Part shown: positions 37,930 to 49,804 of the stretch, in pieces
Layout: each line of letters begins with the position of its first letter
Numbering within the stretch: position 1 is the first letter of the stretch
Origin: Peromyscus leucopus
Lineage: Eukaryota > Chordata > Mammalia > Rodentia > Cricetidae
Length of the DNA stretch: 64,000 bases
Reading direction: 5' to 3'
Assembly (NCBI RefSeq): GCF_004664715.2
Contig: NC_051084.1
Coordinates: 58,399,334 to 58,463,333 of the forward strand
The notes under the pieces: model-generated
Seen by the model: only the letters and a program-made list of their open reading frames with translations
Databases searched by the model: none
Told to the model about the DNA's origin: nothing
Made by a program: the position numbers and the translations under genes

Positions 37930-38311
37930 AATCTTAGGATTCTATTGCTGTGAAGAGACACCATGACCATGGCAACTCTTTTAAAAGAAAATATTTAATT
38001 GGGACTGACTTACAGTTTCAGACATTTAGTCCATTATCATCACAGTGAGAAGCATGGCAGCACACAGGCAGGCAGGCAGACGTGGTGCTGGAGAAGGAGC
38101 TGAGAGTTCTGCATCTTAATCTGCAGGCAACAGGAAGTGAACCATGACTCACACTGGGTGTAGTTTGAGCATATAAGGCTTCAACTCCCCTTCCCCCACA
38201 CAATACACACCACCTCCAGCAAGGCCACACCTCCTAATAGTGCCACTTTCTATAGGCCAAGCATTCAAATATGAGTCTGTGGGAGCCATACCTAGTCAAG
38301 CAACCTCAACA
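37930..38311 (-). repeat. Rodent interspersed repeat, same family as 1834 and 9747
   Basis: tattgctgtgaagagacacc, ggaaaatattt-like, gtccattatcatcacagtga and aaggccacacctcctaatag are in family order. Confidence 0.78.
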
Positions 38312-39124
38312 GGGAAATCTAACATGGCTTTCATGTTAAATTGAAATTAAATTAAGAAATCAGTTCTTCAGTCACACTAGACACCTCTTTGTTGTGGTCT
38401 CCATGTTAGACAGAGCATTTCAGAAAGAATAAGAATGACTTTCAGATTATCACTGAATTTTTTTTCTTGGAGAGAAAATTAACTTCCTGAAGTGTTACAA
38501 GGTGTTTTCCTCCCTGCATATCAGATTTGCTTGGCAGAGGTGGGGAAATCCTTTCTTGTCTCCATAAGGGCTTTTCAGTACGAATTTCTCACTGAGTACT
38601 ATAGTCATCTTGTCTGGATTGAAGTTTGTAGATTGCTCAACTGAATTATCTCTTGGTGACTTAGGAAATTGGGCAGAATGGATTACTGTTTGATTGGCCT
38701 CCAGATTATTGAGTTCTATATTCTGCTTTGCCAGGGCTAGAAGAATAAACTGTTTAGTCTCGGGTAAGTCAGCTGACTCTGGTATAATCAGAGGCCAGGG
38801 TTAAATTGATAGGCTCTGAGCCAGCCCTAGACTGTCCAAAAGGCTGGGAAGCTCATGGCTGTGGAGATGGCAGGAAGGTACTTGCACTAGAGAATGCCCT
38901 ATGCATAATGGAGGTAAAAGGAAAGAAATCCTTCCTAGCAATTTCTTCAGTTCTTGAGAAAGGATGGATCAGGACTTCTCTTGTGAGTGGCATAAAAATC
39001 TATGTAAATTAGAAATCATTTTGTTAATCTGTAGAATGAATTTACACTTTTTGAATTTGGTTTGCAGTGCACAGTTTTTGTCCTTGTTTTTTAATTTGTT
39101 GGCAACTTTTAAAAGTAATATTTT

Positions 39125-39189
39125 GCTGGTTGTGGTGGCGCACATAGGTAGGATTTGCTGAAGGAGGCAGATGCAGGAGGAAAAAAAAA
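39125..39189 (+). pseudogene. 4.5SH RNA retropseudogene, 3'-truncated
   Basis: The 56 nt at 39125-39180 (gctggttgtggtggcgcaca ... ggatttgctgaaggaggcag) match the first part of muroid 4.5SH RNA, including the ggatttgctgaaggaggcag block that separates 4.5SH from ordinary B1. It stops at gcaggagg and runs into nine A residues. 4.5SH is a Pol III transcript; this copy is a processed, truncated pseudogene. I found no target duplication. Confidence 0.75.
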
Positions 39190-39597
39190 TGTCACCTTTA
39201 GGGGAAAAAATGACTTCCAGCTTCCTATTGAGAATTTTGTGCCAGCAAGGCTGGACTGGAGATCACAGAAAATGTTTGGTTCCTCTTGCAGAGAGGTAGC
39301 AAGAATTGACGGAGCCAAGCAGCATTTGCTTAGCATTTCATAGATGGAGAAACACTAGTTTGTGACAAGAGAGTCACAAACATGTTCAATGACCCTGAGA
39401 GTCCTAAAGTTTTCTTTCCCCTTTCATCGCTTTACCTTTTAAGTTCTTTTGTTATTTTTCCCCCTCTAAACAATTCATAAAAATAAAACTGCCTGTGCTT
39501 TAGAGGGTCACAGTGAAAGTCACAGTGATATATAAGCATCATTTACATATTTGTACACATACATATTTCTTTTTAAAGTTACTTAGTGAAAAGGGAA

Positions 39598-39644
39598 GGA
39601 TTTAAGTAAAGGAGATAGTAAAAACATCTCCTTTACTTAAATCC
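39598..39644. repeat. Perfect 19-bp inverted repeat, 9-nt loop
   Basis: The arm ggatttaagtaaaggagat (39598-39616) is repeated as its exact complement at 39626-39644, separated by agtaaaaac. RNA from either strand would form a 19-bp hairpin. Confidence 0.97.
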
Positions 39645-40083
39645 AAAATACAAAAAGCACAGCAGGATATAGAAATTGGAATAAAGGGAACTTCTGAGTA
39701 TACACTAATAAAGCAGCTTATTCATCAGTACCTGTTTTCAACATATCCACATCATAATTCCTTTTTCCAAGTTGGTTTATTTCAGATAGAAGAAAAACGA
39801 TCAGTTCTATTTATGGAATCTTTAATATTAGTTAAGTTTATTTTACTAATAATTAAATTTGAGTACCTTCCGTGTATCTGGCCATAGATATGACTCAGTA
39901 AACAGTAACTAGAATTTCCCACTTTACAGAAGTTTATATTTTAGATGTAAAAGAGTAAAAAAGATGGATTTGTAGCACTTGCTTACAGTTGAATTATTTA
40001 GAGGAAAAAGTAGAAAAATTGGGAATTCAGAACCAGCCTGGGCTATGTAGCAACACCCTGTTCTTAAAAGGTAGTAGGTAAAG

Positions 40084-40454
40084 TGTTGTGAGTTATTTGT
40101 ATACTAAAATATATTGCTGTAATTGGTTTAATAAAGAGCTGAATGGCCAGTAGCTAGGCAGGAGACAGACACAGGCAGGATTTCCAGGGAGAAGGAGGAA
40201 AAGAAGAAGGAATCTAGATGCATGTATTACTCCAAAGAGATGCCAATGAGACATGGAGGGAATCAGACATACAGAATGAAAGAAAGGTAAAAAAAAAAAC
40301 AAACAAACATGAGGCAAAACATAGATTAATATAAATGGGTTAATTTAAGTTATAAGAGCTAGTGGAACAGGACTAAGTTGAAGGTCAAACTTTCATAATT
40401 AATAAGTCTCTGTCATTATTTGTGAGCTGATGGCTGACAAAAAAGCTTATTACA
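40084..40454 (+). mobile_element. LTR-like repeat, cricetid type
   Basis: The blocks ggtttaataaagagctgaat, gtagctaggcaggagacaga and ttaatttaagttataagagc are shared with the LTRs at 14535, 40945 and 63188. The boundaries are approximate. Confidence 0.7.
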
Positions 40455-40944
40455 ATAGTCTTTAATATTTTAAAGAGACATAAGTGCATAGAAAACAAAT
40501 AGGCTGTTGCAGGAAAATGTGGCCAGGGCAGGCCTAATTGAGAAGCTGGTATTTGAGTCTAGCCCAAGAGAAGGTGAAAGAGTGAGTCATGTGCACACCT
40601 GGAGGGACGAGTGCTCCAGAGAAAAATGAATACAAAGACTTTGGGGCCATCTAGTGTGCTTGAGGAACAGAGAGGGGTAAAGTATGACTGGAGAGGGCAG
40701 ACTGCTAGGAGATGAGGTCAGAGAAGTTAGGAGAGATCCACATACACTAGGGTATAGATGAAGTGCATTTACTGTATCAAAGAATCATAAGATTAAAGAA
40801 CTGAGCAGTGTCTGAGCAGCTAAGACACTCTGGAATCCACAACCCTTCCCTTATTTGCCAGTCTAAGAGTTTGGTCCTAGTCTGTGGGATCAAAACTAGA
40901 TCACTGTCAAGAAAGTATTCCAGCCTAGAAAAAAAATGAAGGAA

Positions 40945-41342
40945 TGTAGCTGAAAGTTTTCCTGTGTCCCTCCTGGCAAAGTCAGGACAAATCTCTCTCA
41001 CTTGCCAGGCCCGCAGCTGCTTGGACCTAAATAAACACACACAGGCTAATGTTATTTTTTAAACTATGGCCATGGCGGGCTTCTTGTTATCTAGTTCTTA
41101 TATTAACACATTTCTATAAATCTGTACTTCGCCACATGGCTTGTGGCTTACTGGTACTTACATCTTGCTTTTCATGGCGGCAGCTGGCAGCGTCTCCTCA
41201 GTTCTCTTTTCTTCTCCCCTATCTCTCCAGTTAGAATGTCCCGCCTAACCTTATTCTGCCTCACCATTGACAAAACAGCTTTATTTATCAACCAGTCAGA
41301 GCAACATATTTTCACAGCATACAGAAAGACATTCCCCCATCA
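40945..41342 (-). mobile_element. Solo LTR, class II type, 6-bp target duplication
   Basis: The unit runs TG to CA with aaggaa on both sides (40939-40944 and 41343-41348). On the minus strand a gataaataaagctg motif holds an AATAAA-like signal. Same family as 63188-63534. No internal sequence is present. Confidence 0.82.
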
Positions 41343-42273
41343 AAGGAAGGTGACGTTCAGGGCAAAGAATTTCCTTTTAAACAAGTAAGGCAGATGCTAC
41401 ATGCATCACTTCCGTTTCTGTCCCATGAGAAGGGTCAGTTGGCCACATTCCATGGGTAGGATAACTTGGCATCAGGAGATTGTTTCAGTCTCGGGCTGGG
41501 TGACCATTCTCTTGGAAAGGAGAAAAGAAATGACAAGCAGTGTACCAACCAGTCTGCTACTCTAGCCATCCAGATAGCCCATGTGGAACCTGTCGGAACA
41601 TGTTTTCTCCCTTCCTAAAACCAAACCAAACCAGAGCCCTCTGTGTTCCATTTATCCTAGGTCACAGAGAGATCTGCAAGTGTCGTTACCCCCACCCCTC
41701 CTACATGTGCCAGTATTTTATGATAGAATCATTTGGGAAAACAAACAGTAGGAAACACTTTCTAGCTGAGAGCAATGCTGGACTGTGTCCGGCAGTGGAA
41801 GAATACCTGTGTTGATTGCATTGGGAGCCCTCTGATTGCTGTCTGGATATTTCTTCCCCATGTTAATCTCCATATAGCCACATTAAAGCTCATGTTGAAA
41901 GTTTGTCTACTTTCAAAGGTAGTTTTCATAGCCTTCCATAGCTTCCTGCTATTGCAGATTCTATAACTTGCAAGTTACATAGTCACAGGCTTTTGTAGGT
42001 TATTTCTTTGATAAATACTGTTCTGTAAAAAAAAAAAAAAAAAGGATTTTAATGACTTTTTTCTCTATTCTATTTCTGCGACAGTGACTCACTAAACTTC
42101 TTTTGTGGATGTGGTTCATATGATTGCCCTTCCTTCCTCTCTGTATACCTGCTTCATTTAAATGGCCTTATTTTAGTGAGGTTCATCTTTATCTCTTGTT
42201 TAGTGGCCATTGTCTTTAAACTATGTGTAATAACAGGCACTTGTCAGCAGCACCTTTGACCTAATCTTGTTTT

Positions 42274-43200
42274 GTTATTGGGGACTGGGAGAGTCCAGCT
42301 CCTCAATAGTCCCCTCTCAGGGTCCGGGAAGAATCTACAACCAGCTGATAATTAATCTTTGAAGAAAGGAATCTATGTACACGAAATTCCTTAGTCCATA
42401 CACTTTATTATTCTGTCAGTTCTCTCTCTACAAGCTTATACTCTGCTCTCATTTTTAGCTCCTTTCTTGCCCAATTTCTCTTTTCTGTTGTCCCCTCCAG
42501 GTTCTATCTTAATTCCTTCATCTAGTTCTGCCCCTTCTAGGTTCTCATCCATCTAGTTCTTTCCCATATCAGCTCCTCTCCCATCTCCTCTCTCATCTTG
42601 TTCTTCCCCACCTGGCTCTTCCTCATCTTCCATCTCGTTCCTCTGGTCCTCTCTTCTAGCCCTTCAATCTAGTTCTTCCCCATCTCAGTTTGTTCCTCTC
42701 AAGTTCTTACCCATCTAGTTCTTCCATTCTCTTTTCTCTTCTCCATGCTGTTCTCTCTCTGTCTACAGAAAACACCTGCCTTTTCTTTCCCTGGGCACAT
42801 GGTTCCCTGCCTCCTCAGGAATGTTGTTTGATCTCTCACCTTGATATGTAAAAACCTCTTTTGTTCTCAAAGTGCTCTGGAGAACCTCTAGGCCTCCTCA
42901 AGGCCAGGGATGGTCTGAGCTTCATTAGCACAGGAAACAAAGCTAGGAGTCTCCCACCAGCTTGTCTCCTAAGCTCAGCAGGGCAGTTAGTAACTTAGTA
43001 GGTTCAGCAAGTCTGGGGAGCTGAACTGTTTACCAATTGGTCTGGGCACACAAGGATTTCATAGCAGAAGACAGCTGGAATATAAAAGGCTGGGTAACAC
43101 CAAATATTCATAATAAATGGTGTGCGTTTTGACAGACCCTTGGCTGGTCAAAGTTCAGCTTTAATACACAGCTCAATCTCTATGATATATTCTTGTTGCC
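42274..43200. mobile_element. LTR-like element with degenerate internal repeats
   Basis: Near the right end are a TATA box (gaatataaaaggctgg, 43078) and AATAAA (43110); near the left end the complement of AATAAA lies at about 42407, so orientation is unclear. The middle (42520-42730) repeats a catctagttctt-like motif at least four times with variants. Confidence 0.5.
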
Positions 43201-43204
43201 CACA

Positions 43205-44555
43205 AGATTTTGTCAACAATTTTTAGAATTCTTTTGAGAAAGGCACTTATCCTGCTTTGGGATATTGGAGTACTTGGCTTCAAGACCCCAGTTTCTGCCC
43301 CTATATTTCCTTTCATCTTTACTTACAAACCAGCCAAAGTAAACACAGCAAAGAACCACCCACACAACTGGTGCTGTGTTTCTTTTCAACTACTTTTCTG
43401 GGGCTCTGGCCATAGCCATATGGACACCTAGTTCTGCAGGTTATTGTAGATATTTTTATCAGTTGTTATGCTCTGTGTAAGAGAGTTTATCAGTATTTTA
43501 GTATGTTTTAGTATTGTTGCCTGGTATGTAATTACTAAGCTAATGCCATGTATCTTAGGATTTTGTTGCAACTGTACCCTACTTCTGGTAATTATTGATT
43601 CATATGTTTTAGGGTTCTATTCTAGTTGTACCCTACTTTTCCTTATTAAATTCTGTGCATAAGAAAAGCCAATTAGTGTAACAGATCCCAAAATGAAAGG
43701 AGCTTAAGAGAGAACTAAGTTTATCTCTCGCCCATGTAATAGGCTCCTACTGGTTTATGTGAGATGGGTGCTGTATACCTTAAAGGGAATGAATATGTAA
43801 GGGATGCAACATCTAGGGACTGAAATCTTAAAGCCTTATTGTTACCTTTCTACTGTAATATATGTGCTTACTGCTTTTCTTGGAATTACTGAGCCCATTG
43901 CGATCCAGAACTGACCTACACTTATTTCTATGAAATGGAGTCTTTTATCTAAAGATACATTGATTTGATATATACTAATTTTTATTATTTGTTGATGAGA
44001 TTACTAAAGGACTTGGCAGAATCTACACCATCATGACAGAAGAAAAAAAGTGAAGAATGAACATGTTCCTCATTTTAATGTTTTTGGAACACAATTACAT
44101 TAAAGGCAGTTTTTTCATGTGAATATTTGAAATGTAAGGAAAACTGCAGCGTAGTCAGCCTTTTGTCATTATTTTAAATACTATGTTTTATGCACATGTG
44201 TTTATGAAATACATGTGTGCATATTCATGAAATTTGAAAAATCACTACTTCATTATTGTGAGGAATTCTACACTTAAAAATTAATGATAAGCTTCCAGTG
44301 TTTTAGGTGTTGATTGAGAAGCATTTCTGAACCACTGAACTAAGAAAGTACCCTATATTGTACTGTGCAGTCTACATGAGTGAATCCTTAATAGAAACAC
44401 ATAATGGTGATGAAGTTTTAATGCATTCCCAAGCCTTGAGGGGGATGTAGGCTCTATGTGTAAATTGTGATCGTTAAGTAATGAAATGTAGGTATCTTTA
44501 AGGTAGATTTTGTATCTCTTAATTTTATTTGAGATTTTACTGTTTCTTTCTCCTA
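43205..44555. other. Intron 2, no feature seen
   Basis: AT-rich intronic sequence. I see neither an exon nor a clear repeat. Confidence 0.4.
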
Positions 44556-44556
44556 G

Positions 44557-44648
44557 GAGGAACAATATATTTTTAACAACAAGAATCAGTAACTGGAAAT
44601 ACAAGATTGGTTATTTAATAATGTAAAATGAAGATTTGATCAGCAGAG
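44557..44648 (+). other. FAM135A: FAM135A exon 3 (leader; inferred)
   Basis: A 92-nt segment with the best splice signals of the leader: a long pyrimidine tract ending ctttctcctag, and donor CAGAG|gtaagc. If joined to exons 1 and 2 it closes the frame from 29378 with TAA at 44574-44576. It also contains ATG-TAA (44621-44626) and a short ATG frame at 44628 ending in TGA. It is therefore a leader exon with several upstream start codons. Inferred from signals only. Confidence 0.6.
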
Positions 44649-45728
44649 GTAAGCATATGGCATTTCTTTTGTACATAATTTGTCATAGGTTAGAATATTT
44701 GCTGAATTTCAGGGGAATACTTTTTCAAGAGCTGTGAAACTGGGACTTTTACTATGCTTGCATGCTAATGAGTTGCTTACCATGGTGCCATAAGGTTGGC
44801 AGAAGACACTGGACTCACCAATCAAAGATAAAAATTGTTTCTATGCACAGCATTTGAACTAGAGTGCCAGGTGACATCTGCATAGGAGTAAATTGTATTA
44901 TAGAAGAGCAATCCTGAGCAAAAGGATCCTGAGACTTTGATAATGGACAGTGGACCATCTGTTTTCTGCTTTGGAAGGCTCTACTGTGTAGAATACTCTG
45001 CAGATCTGCTCTTTGTTCTAAAGTGAGACACTGTGTCTGATGTTTAAAACTGTAGCAAATGTCCCTGAAGAGAGAGCCTGGAATAAAAGCTATCATTGGT
45101 TTTTCTGGTTGGAAGAGGTGCAGAGACACCAGGAGGCAGTGGGGAATTGTCTCCCAACATTTCTTTTCTCTAAATTGCTTCTTGGTAAGGATGTTTGTTA
45201 TTTTTCTGAAGCAGTGAAGATAGAAACCACTGAAACACCAGTACTAGGTGACTGTTTAAACTGTAACATGCTCACACAATAGTAGTTATACTTAAAATCA
45301 TGTTATTTGTACACTTACTGGCTTAAATGTTCTTCAGAAAATTATCTAAAATGAGCAGATTAGAAACTGTGCTTGCCATTGATGCCAGTTTTATAGAAAT
45401 TGTATTAATGCACTCATATGAGTCTATATATGTCAATGAATATGTGAATGTTTTAATTTTCACTTGCCTATGTACCTCTTGTTTTAACTTCTGGAAAAAT
45501 GAATGCCTTTAGGCTTTTATAATGAAGGGGAATTTTTTTTTATTCAAAAGTGCTTTGTTCTTTAAGCAATATTTTCTTAAAAAAATCTGTTCATGGGTGA
45601 TCACATGGATGTCATCAGGGGAAACAAATGTTAGAGAAGCGTCGAAACCAACCAGTCTTCAGTGGTGAAAATAGTACTGCTGTTTGGCAGTCTTTGGATT
45701 CTGGTACTATTTAGTTAGATTAAGCTAA

Positions 45729-46001
<273 letters not shown>

Positions 46002-46007
46002 TGATTA

Positions 46008-46885
46008 TAGTCTAAGTAATTTCATTTAACTAGATATTTAGGGATTGTGCACATGGATTTAGTGATAATGCTGAATCTATTGAGTATATATTTATGAATT
46101 TATATTGATCATTGAGGGGGTACTTTAATGAAAATGTACTATTTCATTTTTACTGTTTAAAAGCAGATCGTTGTAATGGAGGAAAGATATTTACAAAGAA
46201 ACAGCTAAGTAGTTATACAAAACATATATGATGAGGCTTCAGTAGGTATAGGAAAGTGTAGAAATCAAGCAGATCACTTTTCTGGATTTGTCGATTAGTG
46301 AAGTCATTCCAGTGATGTTAGCAGCAATAGGAAAACACAGCCCAGCACTGTTGTGCAGCCTGAGGCGTTTCCTTCCCCCTTGGAGATCTCCATTCAGAGA
46401 AAGCCGCATCTTCGGTGCTCTGCAGAAAAGTTGTTCACAGTGAGCCAGGGTACAGCAACTGCTTACCAAGACAAAGGATGGTGTGCTTTCAAGAGTCAGC
46501 ATTTAAGAACAAAGAAAGAGAATAGTTTAGGAAAATCGCAGTCCATAATCCAAGACATGGATGTAAGGTTCTCAAGAGAAAGTCTCATTTCAGTGCCATT
46601 ACCATCTTATCTATCTGATTCTGTGTCTCATTGGTATAGGCAAAGTGTATAACAAGTTTTTATAACAAGTTTTAAAGATTAAGCAAATCTTAAAATTTAA
46701 GTTAAAAATTAAGGAAAATTATATGAACTCGTTTTACTTTTTGTTATCTTGAAGAATTTCTTTTTGTAAATCAAAATTTAAGGTGGTTTTTGAGGTATAT
46801 TGTTTAGGTTTAGTGGTGTGAAAGAAGTAGTAATACAGTGAACTTCAAGATTATAAAGGCTCTAACCCTAAATTATCCTAGTTTA
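46008..46885. other. Intron 4 5' part, no feature seen
   Basis: No repeat or exon recognised. The short frames on both strands at 46239-46652 overlap and are not supported. Confidence 0.4.
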
Positions 46886-46889
46886 TTAA

Positions 46890-47095
46890 GATTTATTCTC
46901 ATTTGCATGTCTGTGCATGCATTCACGTGCATGTATGTGTGGGGGGGGCCTACAGAGACCAGATGAGGGCATCAGATCCCCTGGAGCTTAAGTTACAAGT
47001 GGCTGTGGGCCACCTGATAAGAGAGCTGGGAACTGAGCTTGGGTCCTCTGAAAGAGCACTAGCCACTCATAACCACTGAATCGTGTCTCCAGTTT
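46890..47095 (-). repeat. B2/B3-type SINE
   Basis: The order tgagggcatcagatcccctg, gagctgggaactgagcttgg and a terminal complement of the tRNA-like head (accactgaatcgtgtctccag) fit B2/B3. Confidence 0.75.
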
Positions 47096-47380
47096 GTTTG
47101 TTTTTAGTATCCTTGTTTGGAAGGTCTTTAGGAAAACAGGCATTATCTCTATAGGCAACTTTGGCTTTATACTGAAGTTTCTTGGCTTTCAGCAGGAAAA
47201 GCAAACTAGATCCCAGGGTGAGGGACTTCTTCCTCCCTGTGTTCCTTTTTTTATGTCTGTTGGACCTACCTCAGAGAGGTAGGACTAAAGTCCAGGTAAG
47301 ACTTACATAGGCAAAGGATGAAGTGAAAGATTCTTTTATAAGAAAACAGCTTGAGCCAAGTCTTGGAAATACGAACATAT

Positions 47381-47552
47381 TATTTATTTATTTATTTATT
47401 TATGTATGTATGTATGTATGTATGTTTGTTTGTTTGTTTGTTTGTTTTAGATAGGGACCTTAAACTCATGACAGTTCTTGTTCCCAGTTTCCCAAGTGCT
47501 GGGATTATTATGGCTATGTACCACCAAGGAATATGTTATTTTTTTAAGGGTA
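47381..47552 (-). repeat. Tetranucleotide repeats and B1-like fragment
   Basis: (TTTA)n, (TGTA)n and (TTTG)n follow one another at 47381-47448, then a B1-like end with gtttcccaagtgctgggatt. Confidence 0.75.
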
Positions 47553-47723
47553 TTTAGGAAATTGGATATTTTCTAGAGAAAAGCAGACATAAGGCAAGGC
47601 AAAGCTATGTTTCTGATAGCCTTTAGTGTCTGGAGATGAGTTGATAGTATGGATTTAGGTAACAGTCATTTCCAAGTGAGAATAGAATTATTACTACTAC
47701 TACAACTACTTGTTAACGTGGTA

Positions 47724-48057
47724 TCTTAGTTATTTTTCTATTGCTGTGATAAAACACCATTAATAAGGCTACCTATAAAAGAAAGCATTTAATTTGGGCC
47801 TTACAGTTTCAGAGAACTGGGGTCTATGGTGATGGAGTAAAGGCATGGCAGCAGCTGAGCACTTCATATCTTGAACCTCAGGTTAGAGGCAAAGTGACAC
47901 TCTGAATTGGTCTCAGTCTTTTGAAATCTCCAAGCCCTCTACAGTGACATACCTTCTCCAACAAGGCCACGTCTAGCCCTTTCTAAACAGTCCCACCAAC
48001 TGGGACTAAGATTTCAGACATAGGAGCCTATGAAGGCCATCCTCATTGAAACCCCAC
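47724..48057 (-). repeat. Rodent interspersed repeat, same family as 1834
   Basis: tcttagttatttttctattg, tacagtttcagagaactggg and ccaacaaggccacgtctagc are in family order; diverged. Confidence 0.7.
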
Positions 48058-48797
48058 TCCACGTGGTAAAACTGATGGTTACATGGAAGGGATAGAATCA
48101 CATCTAGTATGGTGGTTCATCTGTATAATTTCTAGCACTTGGGAAAGAGGCACAAAGGATCATTTGTGTAAGGCTAGCCTGGGTTATATAAATGTTTCAG
48201 GCTAGCTGCACGACACAAGAAACACCTTCACAGACAAAAAGAAATGAGCACAATGAGGCATCTGCAGTAACTCTCAGCTGTAACTGAAGGGCTGTTCAGC
48301 ATGCGGGGCTGTCCAGTGCTTGGGTCCATAGCCTGCTGACTCAGTCCCCTGTATCCCAGAAGAAATGAGGAAACAAAACCTGGTAAAAGGAACTGCATCT
48401 ATTTCTAGTCTATCCGAACAAGAAGAGAAAAAAAATACTCCTCTCCACTGTTCCTGTGGCAGTCTAACAATTTATAGAAAACCACGCAACAGAGTCCAGA
48501 AGATATGTAGATCAGTTGTAAGACAGTTGACTAACAGACCCTTTCCTAGGGAGAAGGCCAGTGGGCCACAGGCTCCTGGTTTCTTCATTTTCTGTTAGGA
48601 GTCCAGGCCTAGGGAAAAGGAGTTAAATGTTAAAAGTCCCCCATTTTTTGAAGAAAAGCTCTTGGGTTTTATGGAATGTAGGTTTAAGATCCCCACCTTT
48701 TCAGGGACATAGAGTTCTTTGTCCTTATGTCCCTTCCTTTGACAGATATAGGGAAGGGAGGGAGTCTTTTGTATCTTTTCTTCGGAGATTTGCTTCA

Positions 48798-48869
48798 AGT
48801 TCAGCCTGCTTGCTGAGTTCAGCCTGCTTGCTGAGTTCAGCCTGCTTGCTGAGTTCAGCCTTCTTCCTG
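48798..48869. repeat. 18-bp x 4 minisatellite
   Basis: The unit agttcagcctgcttgctg occurs three times exactly (48798-48851) and a fourth time with two changes (48852-48869). Confidence 0.97.
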
Positions 48870-49529
48870 ATCACACCTTGGGCAGAGGCAAAGGGAGGGG
48901 TGGAATCGGGTGGTGGAGTTGTGGTGAACCCTTCTTGACTAAGTGTCTTTGTAGAATTTAGATCGTTTCCTCTGTCACCAGGTCTTGGGCTAGCCTGTCC
49001 TCATACAGTGGTAGGTGGTTGATAACTACGTAACTACAGGAAGAAATTTCCTAACTTTAAAGAGTTGGTTTTTGAGAGGATTTAGCTTGATTTTACCATC
49101 TTATTAAAAAAACAACAACAACAACAAAAAAAAAAACGAAAATAAGCTGCTATGCTTCTCTCTGCTCCAATCTGTTTCATGTAGCTTCTCATTCATCCAT
49201 AGGCTAGCCTGATTTAGTTCTCACAACAGAAGTCAAAAAAATGTACAGAAGATACAAGGTCCCTTGAATTGTCACATTGTTTCTGCCACTGTAGTCTGTT
49301 GGTTTAGAAAGTCACAGGACATAGCCAGGAGTCCAGTCTACTGGCTTTTGGGACCCAGCTCACTTATATCACTTATATTTTGTAGGCATTCTGTATGCCT
49401 GATATGGCCATAGCCTAGTCCATACCTTAAAAGTCCATACCTATAATTGTTTCTGAAGTATGTTTGTTTGCCAGATATAATCACTACTACCACTTGGGGA
49501 TCAGAGTTCTGTGGGATCGTGCCTATAAA

Positions 49530-49645
49530 CTACTACTACTACTACTACTACTTCTTCTTCTCCTTCTTCTTCTTCTTCTTCTCCTCCTCCTCCTCCTCCT
49601 CCTCCTCCTCCTCCTCCTCCTCCTTCTTCTTCTTCTTCTTTTTTC
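49530..49645. repeat. (TAC)n then pure pyrimidine (TTC/TCC)n tract
   Basis: (tac)n is followed by a 95-bp all-pyrimidine stretch (49551-49645) arranged TTC-rich, TCC-rich, TTC-rich. It grew from the tail side of the B1 that follows. Confidence 0.97.
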
Positions 49646-49787
49646 GAGACAGGGTTTCTCTGTGTAGCTTTGCACCTTTTCTGGAACTCACTTGGTAGCT
49701 CAGGTTGGCCTCGAACTTGCAGAGATCCGCCTGGCTCTGCCTCCCGAGTGCTGGGAATCAAGGCGTGCGCCACCACCGCCCAGCTTA
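49646..49787 (-). repeat. B1 SINE
   Basis: gagacagggtttctctgtgt, gttggcctcgaacttgcaga and gcgccaccaccgcccagctt give a well-kept, probably young minus-strand B1. Confidence 0.93.
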
Positions 49788-49804
49788 ACTTCTTAAAAAG
49801 CATT

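Noticed and set aside
48798..48869. CRISPR-like direct repeats
   Set aside because: The units are tandem without spacers, in a mammalian intron.
49447..49803. Frames of 67-100 codons with long Ser, Leu, Phe, Glu or Gly runs
   Set aside because: They are translations of the trinucleotide repeat and the adjacent B1.
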